The notes beneath the pieces are model-generated. The model saw only the letters and a list, made by a program, of their open reading frames with translations. It was not told where the DNA came from and did no database searches. Positions 9,023-18,125 of a stretch of DNA of 64,000 bases are shown one piece after another. Position numbers and translations under genes: made by a program. The DNA is from Kiloniella spongiae (lineage in GTDB: Bacteria > Pseudomonadota > Alphaproteobacteria > Kiloniellales > Kiloniellaceae). How positions within the stretch are numbered: the first letter of the stretch is position 1; each line of letters opens with the position of its first letter. Location: NCBI RefSeq assembly GCF_001026905.1, contig NZ_LAQL01000006.1, positions 186,001 to 250,000 on the forward strand. The letters are read 5' to 3'.

Positions 9023-10192
9023 ATGGCTAATGTCACACCAGACGCATTTCAGCATCAAAAACAAAAACTGATCGACATACGTCATGATCTGCACCGTAAC
9101 CCCGAATTGGGATTTGAAGAACATAGAACAGCACAGAAAGTTGCTTCGGAACTCAAATCCTATGGTCTGGAAGTTCATGAGGGTATTGGTGGCACTGGTG
9201 TTGTTGGCATTCTAAAAAAAGGCGGTGGAAATCAGGCAATCGCCTTAAGAGCCGACATGGATGCACTCCCCATTGAAGAAACCAGTTCCCATCAATATTG
9301 CTCTACGGTTAGCGGGAAAATGCATGCCTGTGGACACGATGGACATACCGCAATGCTTCTTGGCGCGGCTCAATTTTTGTCAGAAAAACAAAATTTCAAC
9401 GGCACTGTTGTTTTCATCTTCCAACCCAATGAAGAAAATGGTCTAGGCGCGGCCGCCATGGTCAATGACGAGCTCCTTGAAAAATTTCCAGTCGATGAAA
9501 TCTATGGCCTACATAATTTACCCGGCGCGCCTCTCGGTGAATTCTCAACAAGAGTCGGCACAATTTGCTCTAGCGAAAGCTTGTTTGAAATCACAATTAA
9601 AGCGCGTGGTGGTCATTCTGCAATGCCACAAAAAGGGGTCGATGCAATTCTTGTCGGTTCTGAAATAGTGCAGGCATTCCAGTCCATCGTTGCACGGAAA
9701 ATGGATCCAGGTTGTGGTGCTGTCGTATCCATTACAGAATTCACCACCGATGGACGTCGAAATGTGCTTCCCGGCTCAGCAACACTCAAAGGTGATGTTC
9801 GCGCCCGGACACCAGATGACCGTGAGCAGATCAAAACCCATATGCAACGCCTCTTGAATGGCATAACACACGGTCACGATGTCGAAGCAGATTTTAGTTT
9901 CAACACAGAATTTATCGAGACGATTAATTCTGCCGACCCAACCCAAATCGCGATACAGGCAGCCAAAAAAATAAGTGACAATGTCGAGGGAGATCGTGAA
10001 CCCATGTCATTTTCAGAAGATTTCGCTCTGTTTTCCCAGAAAAAGCCGGGTTGCTTTATATTAATGGGCAACGGAACGGAAGGTGCCCATGGAAAACCCC
10101 TTCATGCTTCTGATTATGACTTCAATGATGATGCTCTTACAATTGGCGCTGCTTTTTGGGCACAGCTTGTTGCAAATCGCCTTCCTGAATAA
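9023..10192 (+). CDS. M20-family amidohydrolase (hippurate hydrolase / N-acyl amino acid amidohydrolase type)
   Basis: A 389-aa metallohydrolase. Metal ligands are visible in MHACGHDGHTAMLLGAA (Cys103, His105), QPNEENGLGAA (the catalytic Glu pair, reading NEEN where PAEE is common) and a C-terminal HASDYDFND. The dimerisation domain lies between (GGHSAMPQKGVDA). It is expected to cleave an N-acyl group from an amino acid or related compound in the cytosol. GAGGAG at 9011–9016 fixes the ATG at 9023. It forms an operon with the downstream PLP-dependent lyase (32-bp gap), which suggests that deacylation feeds the lyase. Exact substrate unknown. Confidence 0.88.
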   Translation: MANVTPDAFQHQKQKLIDIRHDLHRNPELGFEEHRTAQKVASELKSYGLEVHEGIGGTGVVGILKKGGGNQAIALRADMDALPIEETSSHQYCSTVSGKMHACGHDGHTAMLLGAAQFLSEKQNFNGTVVFIFQPNEENGLGAAAMVNDELLEKFPVDEIYGLHNLPGAPLGEFSTRVGTICSSESLFEITIKARGGHSAMPQKGVDAILVGSEIVQAFQSIVARKMDPGCGAVVSITEFTTDGRRNVLPGSATLKGDVRARTPDDREQIKTHMQRLLNGITHGHDVEADFSFNTEFIETINSADPTQIAIQAAKKISDNVEGDREPMSFSEDFALFSQKKPGCFILMGNGTEGAHGKPLHASDYDFNDDALTIGAAFWAQLVANRLPE

Positions 10193-10224
10193 TTTTTGAT
10201 ATTACCTTAGCTAGGACAAATTTT

Positions 10225-11406
10225 ATGCTTGATACTTTTTCAGCTAATACCATTAAACACGTTTCTTATAACCCTCACACAGGGAACGCTTTCAAGAACG
10301 TTATAAAACCACAAAATTTTGCCGATGCGTCCAACGAAATCACGTCATGGGATGGTTATACAGCAACCCCTCTCCATCGTTTGGAAAACTTAGCCCAGAA
10401 GCTCAAAATTCAAAATATCTTTTACAAAGATGAAGGACCCAGATTTGGTCTCGGATCTTTCAAAGCCCTTGGCGGTGCCTATGCTGCCGCAAAGGTACTA
10501 CAAAGAGAAATCAAAAATAAATTCAATGAAAAAGTAACCCTGTCAAATCTTCGCACAGGCAAATACGCTTCGCTGACAAATACAATCACTCTTGTCTCTG
10601 CAACAGATGGAAATCACGGGCGTTCCCTAGCCTGGGGTGCACAACAATTTGGCGCCGCTTGTAAAATATACATCCATACAGAAGTAAGTGAAGAACGCGC
10701 CAAAGCGATGAGAAGTTACGGCGCAGATGTCATTCGCATAGATGGCGATTACGATGATTCTGTTCGAATTGCGAAAACCAATGCCGAAGCAAACGGTTGG
10801 TTTATTGTCTCGGACACATCCTGGGAAAACTACACACAACCACCAACAAATGTCATGGCAGGTTATGGTGTTATGACCAATGAAATCATTCAGGAACTGC
10901 CTTTTCCACCAAGCCATGTACTACTTCAAGGAGGCGTTGGTGGCCTCGCAGCTTCTGTTTGCGCTGCTCTACGGCAAAAATGGGGGAAAGACTCTCCACG
11001 TGTTATCATTGTAGAACCGGACTTAGCCAATTGCCTCTATACAAGTGCGATCAAAGATGCACCCACATCAGTTCAAATTACAGACGAAACGATCATGGCC
11101 GGCTTATCGTGCGGAGACCCTTCTCCTTTGGCCTGGGATATTTTACGCGAAGAAGCTTCCGATTTTATCTCCATACCCGATACACTTATTGCGCCTGCAA
11201 TGAAGCTACTCGCAAAACCAATCGGCAATGATCCAACTATCGTGGCCGGAGAATCTGCTGTGGCCGGGCTTGCAGCAATCATTGCTGTTGCACAAGATGA
11301 GACACTTCGTAAGGATCTAGATATCAATACTTCCTCACAGATATTACTGATCGGATCAGAAGGCGCGACTGACAAAGCCCTCTACCACAAAATCATATCT
11401 AGCTAA
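10225..11406 (+). CDS. dpaL: Diaminopropionate ammonia-lyase
   Basis: A 393-aa fold-type II PLP enzyme. The PLP lysine is Lys80 in FGLGSFKALGGAYA, the phosphate-binding strand is LLQGGVGGLAASVCA, and SATDGNHGRSLAWGAQQFG matches the family's substrate loop. The segment YKDEGPRFGLGSFK is typical of diaminopropionate ammonia-lyase rather than threonine dehydratase. The reaction converts 2,3-diaminopropionate to pyruvate and two ammonia. Its operon partner is an M20 deacylase, so an N-acylated diaminopropionate or similar compound may be the nutrient. A broader serine/threonine-like deaminase role cannot be excluded. Confidence 0.85.
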   Translation: MLDTFSANTIKHVSYNPHTGNAFKNVIKPQNFADASNEITSWDGYTATPLHRLENLAQKLKIQNIFYKDEGPRFGLGSFKALGGAYAAAKVLQREIKNKFNEKVTLSNLRTGKYASLTNTITLVSATDGNHGRSLAWGAQQFGAACKIYIHTEVSEERAKAMRSYGADVIRIDGDYDDSVRIAKTNAEANGWFIVSDTSWENYTQPPTNVMAGYGVMTNEIIQELPFPPSHVLLQGGVGGLAASVCAALRQKWGKDSPRVIIVEPDLANCLYTSAIKDAPTSVQITDETIMAGLSCGDPSPLAWDILREEASDFISIPDTLIAPAMKLLAKPIGNDPTIVAGESAVAGLAAIIAVAQDETLRKDLDINTSSQILLIGSEGATDKALYHKIISS

Positions 11407-11524
11407 TTCATAACAAGACATTATCTGGCAATTGCTTGCGAAGATGAGGCTATACTGCTACCAAAGTGGAGAAAATTATCTCTATTAGCAGAGCCTCGCT
11501 TCCTCGGATAAAAGAACCGGATAA

Positions 11525-12187
11525 ATGCAAAAAGCTACACGTATCGCCCCCTCTATCCTTGCCGCTGATTTTTCTCAATTAGGACAAGAGATTCAACGTC
11601 TGGATCAGGCCGGTGCAGATTACATACACATCGACATTATGGACGGACACTTTGTCCCCAATATTTCCTTTGGCCCGTCCATAACAAAAGCCGTTCGCCC
11701 GGCAACCCAAAAGCCATTTGATGTTCATTTGATGATTTCCCCCATTGATCTCTATATCGAAGCTTTTGTTGATGCAGGTGCTGATATCATCACTATTCAC
11801 CCAGAAGCAGGCCCTCACTTTCATCGTACAATCCAGCTCATTAAGTCTTTGGGGGTAAAAGCCGGCCTTGCAATAAATCCAGGCACACCTGTCGATATAG
11901 TAGATCATGTAATTGAAGACTTGGATCTTCTGTTGGTTATGTCCGTAAACCCTGGCTTTGGTGGCCAGTCATTCATTCCCGGTGCTCTTGGGAAAATTTC
12001 AGCCCTGAGAAATAAAATCGATGCCCTTGGCAAAGACATTGATCTGGAAGTTGACGGCGGCATTAACTTTGAAACGGCACCACTGGCTGTAGAAGCTGGC
12101 GCCGATCTTCTGGTTGCAGGCACCGCGACTTTCCGTGGGGGGCCTGACAACTATGCGAATAATATTAAAAAATTAAAAGGGCAATAA
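11525..12187 (+). CDS. rpe: Ribulose-phosphate 3-epimerase
   Basis: A 220-aa TIM barrel interconverting ribulose 5-phosphate and xylulose 5-phosphate in the pentose phosphate and Calvin pathways. Signatures are IAPSILAADFSQLGQEI, HIDIMDGHFVPNISFGP with the metal-binding His/Asp, VHLMI, VMSVNPGFGGQSFIP and EVDGGINFETAPLAVEAGAD. Full length for the family. It precedes the heparinase-like gene with a 12-bp gap, an order seen in many alphaproteobacteria. Confidence 0.95.
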   Translation: MQKATRIAPSILAADFSQLGQEIQRLDQAGADYIHIDIMDGHFVPNISFGPSITKAVRPATQKPFDVHLMISPIDLYIEAFVDAGADIITIHPEAGPHFHRTIQLIKSLGVKAGLAINPGTPVDIVDHVIEDLDLLLVMSVNPGFGGQSFIPGALGKISALRNKIDALGKDIDLEVDGGINFETAPLAVEAGADLLVAGTATFRGGPDNYANNIKKLKGQ

Positions 12188-12199
12188 GAGCATCCGCCT

Positions 12200-13999
12200 A
12201 TGGAAGGCCAAAGCCAAACTCATAAACCGGATACAAAAAAAAGCTCTGGCCGTTGGATAAATGGCCAGAGCAATATGTCCGAACGTATGGCTTCGTTCTT
12301 TAGGCTTCCAACCCCGGTTATTCTTGAAAAAACTGGGTATAAACTTAAATACCCACTGCTTATCAGTCCCTTTTATGATTGGATGATAAGTGGCAAATCC
12401 ATTCCCAATTTGGTTTTTACACCCACAGATCCATGGTTGGGCGACGCCAATAAAGGCAGGGCAATTCTGACCGGAAAAATTGAACTGGCGGGTCACGTCA
12501 TTAACAATCCTGCACCCCTTTGGAATCCCATCGGCGCAGAGCCGGATTGGGTTAAAGAATTTCATTCTTTTAGCTGGTTAAGATCTTTACGTGCCGCAGC
12601 GGGTGACCAGGCGCGTCGGACAGCCCGTGAAATGCTTAATCTTTGGATTAAAGATAACAATCAATGGCGCCCTTTAACCTGGGAGCCATCAATAACAGGA
12701 TGTCGCCTCTATAACTGGCTTGGCCACTATGAATTTATCGGCAGCTCTGCTGACATAGACCTACGTCAGCGTATTCATGATAGCCTTGCCAAACAGGCAC
12801 GATATCTTTCTGCCTGCCTGCCTGGTGGTCTAACTGGCGTGGAGCTTATTCGAGCCATTAAAGGCCTTCTATACGCAGGTGTCTGTCTGCCCGAGGGAAG
12901 CACATGGCTAAAACGTGCGTTAAGCTTATTGAGCAAAGAGCTCTCCCTACAAATTTTACCGGATGGTGGCCACATACAAAGAAGCCCTCACATCCATCTT
13001 GAAGCTTTAAGACATCTAATTGATATAAGAGCAACATTGCACGCGGGGAAAAAGGAAGTTCCCGGATCAATAATTTCGGCAATTGAATCTATGTCCCCGG
13101 TTTTGAGAATGTTCCTTCATGGTGATGGCGGCTTATGCCTTTTCAATGATTCAAATGAAGATCATGGTTGGCAGATTGATATGGTCTTGCGTCGCGCAGA
13201 AGGCAGAAAACAACCTTTATTAGCTGCCCCGCAAAGTGGGTTTCAAAGACTTCAATCCGGGCGCATCATGGTAATTGTTGATGCCGGTGCCCCACCACCA
13301 CCAGGTTATGATATTACAGCTCACGCTGGTACCCTCAGCTTTGAAATGTCTGTTGGACGAGAACGGCTTATTACCAACTGTGGCGTCCACAGAAATCATC
13401 CTCAATGGCGCTGGATACCACGCGCAACAGCAGCGCACACAACCCTGACCCTCGCAGAAACAAATTCAGCACACCTGACACCAAATGGTGGACTTGCCAA
13501 GCGTCCCGATAATGTAACCTGTCGCAGAGAAGAAGATAATAATGGTCAAACACGTTTAGAAATGTCTCATGATGGCTATCTAAATAAACTGGACCTTATC
13601 CATAACCGTACCTTGGTTGTCCTTGCAAAAGGCGAAGGGCTAGAGGGGCATGACAATTTAATCTTCGCTGACGAACTTGATGAAAGAATTCGACAAGATT
13701 TTGCAATCCGGTTCCATCTACATTCTGACGTCAAAGCCTCTCTAATTAACGGTGGCGATGCAGTGTTACTAAGCTTACAAAAGGGGGGTGGTTGGCAGTT
13801 TTCCTGCGAAGGCGCAACCTTAACCTTAGAGCCAAGTGTTTACCTTGGAAAAGCAGGTGAAATACGCCGCAGCCAACAAATTGTCTTGTCAGGAATTACA
13901 ACAAGTACCAGTAATACAGAGATCAACTGGTCGCTTGTCAGAGTAAACACAAAAAAATCAGCACAAAAAAACAATCAATCAAACTTATGGGATCAATGA
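12200..13999 (+). CDS. Heparinase II/III-family protein
   Basis: A 599-aa protein with an N-terminal alpha/alpha toroid-like part (~30–320; EFHSFSWLRSLRAA, TGCRLYNWLGHYEFIGSSAD) and a C-terminal beta-sandwich typical of the heparinase II/III fold (AHAGTLSFEMSVGRERLITN, CGVHRNHPQWR, TAAHTTLTLAETNSAHL). Homologues sit between rpe and purH in many alphaproteobacteria, where their role is unproven; polysaccharide-lyase activity is only a family inference. There is no clear signal peptide. The gene overlaps the next one by 13 bp, tying it to surface-polysaccharide synthesis. Confidence 0.85.
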   Translation: MEGQSQTHKPDTKKSSGRWINGQSNMSERMASFFRLPTPVILEKTGYKLKYPLLISPFYDWMISGKSIPNLVFTPTDPWLGDANKGRAILTGKIELAGHVINNPAPLWNPIGAEPDWVKEFHSFSWLRSLRAAAGDQARRTAREMLNLWIKDNNQWRPLTWEPSITGCRLYNWLGHYEFIGSSADIDLRQRIHDSLAKQARYLSACLPGGLTGVELIRAIKGLLYAGVCLPEGSTWLKRALSLLSKELSLQILPDGGHIQRSPHIHLEALRHLIDIRATLHAGKKEVPGSIISAIESMSPVLRMFLHGDGGLCLFNDSNEDHGWQIDMVLRRAEGRKQPLLAAPQSGFQRLQSGRIMVIVDAGAPPPPGYDITAHAGTLSFEMSVGRERLITNCGVHRNHPQWRWIPRATAAHTTLTLAETNSAHLTPNGGLAKRPDNVTCRREEDNNGQTRLEMSHDGYLNKLDLIHNRTLVVLAKGEGLEGHDNLIFADELDERIRQDFAIRFHLHSDVKASLINGGDAVLLSLQKGGGWQFSCEGATLTLEPSVYLGKAGEIRRSQQIVLSGITTSTSNTEINWSLVRVNTKKSAQKNNQSNLWDQ

Positions 14000-15021
14000 C
14001 AGAGTTACTCCATATCCTGACGATATTAGCTATTTTTACGCTCGCTTCATGCATCGCTACGGCCATGCTTCGCAAGATACTTATTAAAAAAAGTATCTTA
14101 GATAATCCAAATGAACGAAGCAGCCATACAATCCCCACCCCCCGTGGTGGTGGACTCGCCCTAATGAGTATTTTGCTTCTTGGCTGGGCGGGATATGGCG
14201 CATCATCAACAACGCCTCTCCCCGGATTTTGGTATATCTTTGCAGGTTCTATCGCTTTGATGTCAATTTCTTGGTTAGACGATCTAAAGAACCTTTCCCC
14301 CAAATCTCGTTTGTTGATTCAGGTTATTGTGGTTTGTGCAAGTTTATGGGCCATTACTCATGACGGGCAGACAATTAAACTATTTCCAGAAATAATCCCG
14401 CAATGGCTTGATTACCTCTTTATTGCCCTATCATGGATCTGGTTTATCAATCTCTATAACTTCATGGATGGTATTGATGGTATTACCGGGGTAGAAACAT
14501 CAACAATAACATTAGGCCTCATTCTCATAGCATTTTACTATTCTTGGCAACCTGATGCGCTATATTTACCCCTATTTGTATTGGCTGCTACTTTAGGTTT
14601 TCTAATCTGGAACTGGGAACCTGCGGCCATATTTTTGGGAGATGTCGGGTCTGTTCCACTGGGATATATTCTCGGATGGTTTATGATTTTCCTCATCACA
14701 AAAGGCATGTGGGCGGCGGCTTTTATATTGCCACTCTATTACCTTTGCGATGCAACTCTTACGCTTATAAAACGCGCTATACGAAAACAACGAATTTGGG
14801 AAGCTCACAAAGAACATTACTACCAAATTGGTGCACAAAATGGCTTGAGTCATAAATCTGTTTCTCTGGTTATTCTTGCCTGTAACACACTTCTTGTCGC
14901 TTTAGCGTTATTTCTGAGTGCTGATTACCCTTGGTACAGTCTGATGATTTCTCTGATTATCGTTTCCAGTACAATAAAACTATTGAAAACGAACAATACC
15001 GGGAAAAAAAACCAAAATTGA
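13987..15021 (+). CDS. Undecaprenyl-phosphate sugar-1-phosphate transferase (WecA/WbpL-like, GT4/PNPT family)
   Basis: A 344-aa integral membrane protein with about ten hydrophobic segments. Conserved loops of the polyprenyl-phosphate GlcNAc-1-P transferase family are visible: DNPNERSSHTIPTPRGGGLA, SWLDDLKNLSPKSRL (the DD Mg site), NLYNFMDGIDGITG and FLGDVGSVPLGYILGW. It should start O-antigen or capsule repeat units by moving a HexNAc-phosphate from UDP-sugar to undecaprenyl phosphate at the inner membrane. The start lies inside the heparinase-like gene (13-bp overlap), and the epimerase/dehydratase that makes modified UDP-sugars follows. Confidence 0.9.
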   Translation: MGSMTELLHILTILAIFTLASCIATAMLRKILIKKSILDNPNERSSHTIPTPRGGGLALMSILLLGWAGYGASSTTPLPGFWYIFAGSIALMSISWLDDLKNLSPKSRLLIQVIVVCASLWAITHDGQTIKLFPEIIPQWLDYLFIALSWIWFINLYNFMDGIDGITGVETSTITLGLILIAFYYSWQPDALYLPLFVLAATLGFLIWNWEPAAIFLGDVGSVPLGYILGWFMIFLITKGMWAAAFILPLYYLCDATLTLIKRAIRKQRIWEAHKEHYYQIGAQNGLSHKSVSLVILACNTLLVALALFLSADYPWYSLMISLIIVSSTIKLLKTNNTGKKNQN

Positions 15022-15133
15022 CTTAAGCTTTGAATTGAATGTCTTCTGGTCATTTTTGGACATTGCCAGTAAAGTAAAACACAATTAAATAAGCCCTTTC
15101 ACTCACAAACATTGCTGTCAGGAAAATTATCAT

Positions 15134-17086
15134 ATGAAGTTTGGTATAACTTCACGCAACAAATCGTTAATTGCATTTTCGCATGATCTTTTCATGCTTG
15201 CGATTTCTTTTGCGATTTCCCTGACACTACGCATGGATATTACTGATGCTGCTGGGATTCCTCCATTCAGTTTGTTCCCTGCGTGGGGAATCTTTATTCT
15301 GATTGGGATCGCTAATTTCTGGATGCTTGATTTCTACAGAGGAACCTGGCGCTACGCATCTATGAATGATCTCCTCAACATCATAAAAACTTCAACACTG
15401 ATTATGCTGTTGTTCTTGCCTGTACTTTTTTTCTGGAATCGTTTGGAAGATATCCCCAGAAGCTCACTGATCATTAACTGGTTTGTATTGATCTTTCTTC
15501 TTGGTGGACCCCGTATGATCTATCGCATCTGGAAAGATCAGGGGATACGAAGAATAATGGAAAAAGACAGCCATCTTAGAGTACCCGTTTTCCTGATCGG
15601 TTTTGATGATATAGCCGAAGCTTTTCTTCGACACATTACACGTGACCCAGCAAGCGCTTATGAGGTCGTTGGCATATTAGATCCAACCGGCCAAGAAGCG
15701 GGTCGACGCATGCACAATCTCCCGATCATGGGGCCTTTAGATAAACTTCAAAAGGCCTTGGACAAAGTATCTCTAAGCAATCGAAAGCCACAGCGAATTG
15801 TTATTTCAAAAGTAATCGACAGAGATAGCATGCAACTCATCAATGAGATCGCTGCAAACAACAATTTATCAATCGAGCGCCTCCCCAACCCCACCGAGTT
15901 TAAAAGTAATTTGGGGAATGAAATAGAAGTTCAACCAATTGCAATTGAAGATTTACTCGGCCGACAACAAGCTAAACTTGATCGACCAGCTATGGAGCGT
16001 CTTATTTCAGGAAAACGTGTCCTCATTACAGGGTGTGGCGGCTCAATTGGATCAGAGCTTTCAAGACAAGTTTCCTCTTTTAAACCATCGCATATTATTC
16101 TTTTGGATAGTTCAGAATTCAATCTTTATTCCATCGATATGGAAATATCTGAAAATTATCCCTCCCTAAAGCGTGATGCCGTTCTTGGCGATGTCAGAGA
16201 TACATCCCGCCTCAATCAGATTTTTGATCGTTTCAAACCCGAGCTTGTCTTCCATGCCGCAGCCCTAAAACATGTACCACTTGTTGAAGCAAATCCAATA
16301 GAAGGCATACATACTAATGTATTAGGCACAAAGAATACTGCCGATGCCTGTCGGCGGGTTGGCGTAAAAACAATGGTTCTCATTTCAACCGACAAAGCCA
16401 TTAACCCGCCTAATATTATGGGTGCCAGCAAAAGGTTGGCTGAAATCTATTGCCAAATGATGGATCTCGTTGGAAAGAAAGAGAACAATACTCGCTTTGT
16501 TACTGTTAGATTTGGTAATGTTCTCGGCTCAACAGGCTCAGTTGTGCCACTCTTTGAGCGGCAACTCAAAGCCGGGGGGCCTCTTACGGTCACCCATCCT
16601 GATATCACCCGTTATTTCATGACCATAAAAGAAGCCGTGGAACTGGTGTTACAAACCATGACTATGGGTGCTGCATTAGCCAGCGAAGATGCTGGCAAAA
16701 TTTATGTGCTTGATATGGGCGAACCAGTCAAAATTACCGACCTAGCCAAACAAGTTATTCGGCTTGGCGGGTTTGAACCAGACAAAGATATCAAAATCGA
16801 ATACACAGGCCTTCGTCCAGGTGAAAAGCTTTATGAAGAACTATTCCATGAAACGGAACCTCTGGTGCCAACAACACACAACAGCCTCAAACTTGCTACG
16901 CCCAGAATTGTGAACCAAGAATTCCTTACACACAGCTTAGAAAAAATGACACAACTGGTTCATAACAAAAAACGCGATGAAATTATAAATTTACTGGCAC
17001 AGCTTGTTCCAGAATACGACGGGGTTCATAAAAGCAATAGTGGCACCAAAACTGAGTTACAAGAACAAGCTCAGGCAATCGTGTGA
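15134..17086 (+). CDS. Membrane-bound nucleotide-sugar 4,6-dehydratase/epimerase (CapD/WbpM/PglF type)
   Basis: A 650-aa protein with four N-terminal membrane helices (~15–125), a CoA-binding-like Rossmann segment (~150–270) and an SDR catalytic domain from ~290. The NAD-binding loop is GKRVLITGCGGSIGSELSRQ, and the catalytic stretch ISTDKAINPPNIMGASKRLA has the Met/Lys form of large dehydratases in place of the Tyr-x3-Lys. It likely converts UDP-GlcNAc to a 4-keto-6-deoxy sugar for surface polysaccharide. Length matches full-size WbpM-type enzymes. The next gene starts one base after its stop codon. Confidence 0.92.
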   Translation: MKFGITSRNKSLIAFSHDLFMLAISFAISLTLRMDITDAAGIPPFSLFPAWGIFILIGIANFWMLDFYRGTWRYASMNDLLNIIKTSTLIMLLFLPVLFFWNRLEDIPRSSLIINWFVLIFLLGGPRMIYRIWKDQGIRRIMEKDSHLRVPVFLIGFDDIAEAFLRHITRDPASAYEVVGILDPTGQEAGRRMHNLPIMGPLDKLQKALDKVSLSNRKPQRIVISKVIDRDSMQLINEIAANNNLSIERLPNPTEFKSNLGNEIEVQPIAIEDLLGRQQAKLDRPAMERLISGKRVLITGCGGSIGSELSRQVSSFKPSHIILLDSSEFNLYSIDMEISENYPSLKRDAVLGDVRDTSRLNQIFDRFKPELVFHAAALKHVPLVEANPIEGIHTNVLGTKNTADACRRVGVKTMVLISTDKAINPPNIMGASKRLAEIYCQMMDLVGKKENNTRFVTVRFGNVLGSTGSVVPLFERQLKAGGPLTVTHPDITRYFMTIKEAVELVLQTMTMGAALASEDAGKIYVLDMGEPVKITDLAKQVIRLGGFEPDKDIKIEYTGLRPGEKLYEELFHETEPLVPTTHNSLKLATPRIVNQEFLTHSLEKMTQLVHNKKRDEIINLLAQLVPEYDGVHKSNSGTKTELQEQAQAIV

Positions 17087-17087
17087 T

Positions 17088-17945
17088 ATGTCAGCAAAAA
17101 CACGTTGTATTATTTTTGGTGCATCTGGCAAAACAGGCCAAATTCTATGTAATCGCCTCCCCCAAGATAAATATGAAATTATCAATGTATCACGCAAAGC
17201 TAACGCAACAATCCACCTCCCCGGTCGGGGATATGTTGCTGATCTAAACAATACTGATAGCTTTAAAGATCTGATTCAGGCCAATGATATCGTCATTAAT
17301 CTAGCCCATGCCAGATATACAACACCTATACTTGAATGCTGCCCACCATCAATAAAGCAATTAATCGTGATTGGTTCAACAAGACATCTTACTTCCTTCC
17401 CAGATTTAGCAGCAAAAGAAGTAAACCATGCACAACAACAACTTGAGGCTTGGGAAGGTCCCTGGACGATGTTGCACCCAACCATGATTTATGGGGCTGT
17501 TGGCGAAAATAACATTCAAAGGATGGCCTTATTTATTAAAAAATTCAAAATGATTCCATTACCCAACAAAGGAAGGAGTCTAATACAACCAATACATGTT
17601 GAAGACGTTGTTATGGCAATCCTTCTTGCAATGGGAAAACAGCCGTGTATGCAAAAAAGTATTCTGATTGCCGGTCCCAAAGCTTTTACATATAAAGATT
17701 TTATCACTAAAATTGCTGCAGCCTCAGGTTCAAATTGTATCGTAATATCAATGAGCGAATCACTTGTGCAGATACTCGCATTCTTAACGCGATGGCTCCC
17801 TTTCCTTCCTTCTATTACATCAGAAGAAGTCCAAAGACTTATGGAAGATAAAAATATTGATACGCATCAAATGACACAATTGTTAAGTCTTATCCCTCGT
17901 GATTTTGACAAAGGGCTGGAAGAGCTGTTTACATCAAAGAAATAA
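17088..17945 (+). CDS. NAD(P)-binding SDR / sugar-nucleotide epimerase-like protein
   Basis: A 285-aa atypical SDR starting MSAKTRCIIFGASGKTGQIL, with a glycine-rich dinucleotide loop. It later shows VIGSTRHLTSFPDL, EGPWTMLHPTMIYGAVGENN and QPIHVEDVVMAILLA, the usual C-terminal landmarks of extended SDRs. The catalytic Tyr-x3-Lys is not obvious, so it may act as an atypical reductase or a binding protein. The frame is open from 17004 inside the upstream gene, but the ATG at 17088 directly follows that gene's stop and gives the Rossmann start. It probably works in the same surface-sugar pathway. Confidence 0.8.
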   Translation: MSAKTRCIIFGASGKTGQILCNRLPQDKYEIINVSRKANATIHLPGRGYVADLNNTDSFKDLIQANDIVINLAHARYTTPILECCPPSIKQLIVIGSTRHLTSFPDLAAKEVNHAQQQLEAWEGPWTMLHPTMIYGAVGENNIQRMALFIKKFKMIPLPNKGRSLIQPIHVEDVVMAILLAMGKQPCMQKSILIAGPKAFTYKDFITKIAAASGSNCIVISMSESLVQILAFLTRWLPFLPSITSEEVQRLMEDKNIDTHQMTQLLSLIPRDFDKGLEELFTSKK

Positions 17946-18036
17946 TATCTTTCGTGAATTCTACACACCAAATCGTTGCATCCTTAAGCTCTTCGGTTTA
18001 TTAGTGCCTTCGCCTAAGAAAATTTCGGCCAACACT

Positions 18037-18106
18037 GATCATCCCTGATGGAAAAATCATCCAGATGATCTTTACTTCCCGCCCTGGCGGGCAACCGGGG
18101 TGGAAG
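18037..18106 (+). promoter_or_regulatory. Structured purH leader (two stem-loops)
   Basis: Between the SDR gene and purH lie two predicted hairpins. The first pairs GATCATC (18037–18043) with GATGATC (18064–18070) and has an inner GATG/CATC pair. The second is CCCGC-CCTG-GCGGG (18078–18091), flanked by CTTCC (18075–18079) and GGAAG (18102–18106), which could pair in an alternative fold. purH leaders often carry ZTP riboswitches; here the second half of that motif is not recognisable, so the call is only a structured leader. Confidence 0.4.
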
Positions 18107-18125
18107 ACAGCTGCAAGGAACTGCT

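Noticed and set aside
18075-18125. Canonical ZTP riboswitch before purH
   Set aside because: Only fragments resemble it and the conserved 3' half is missing; kept only as a structured leader.
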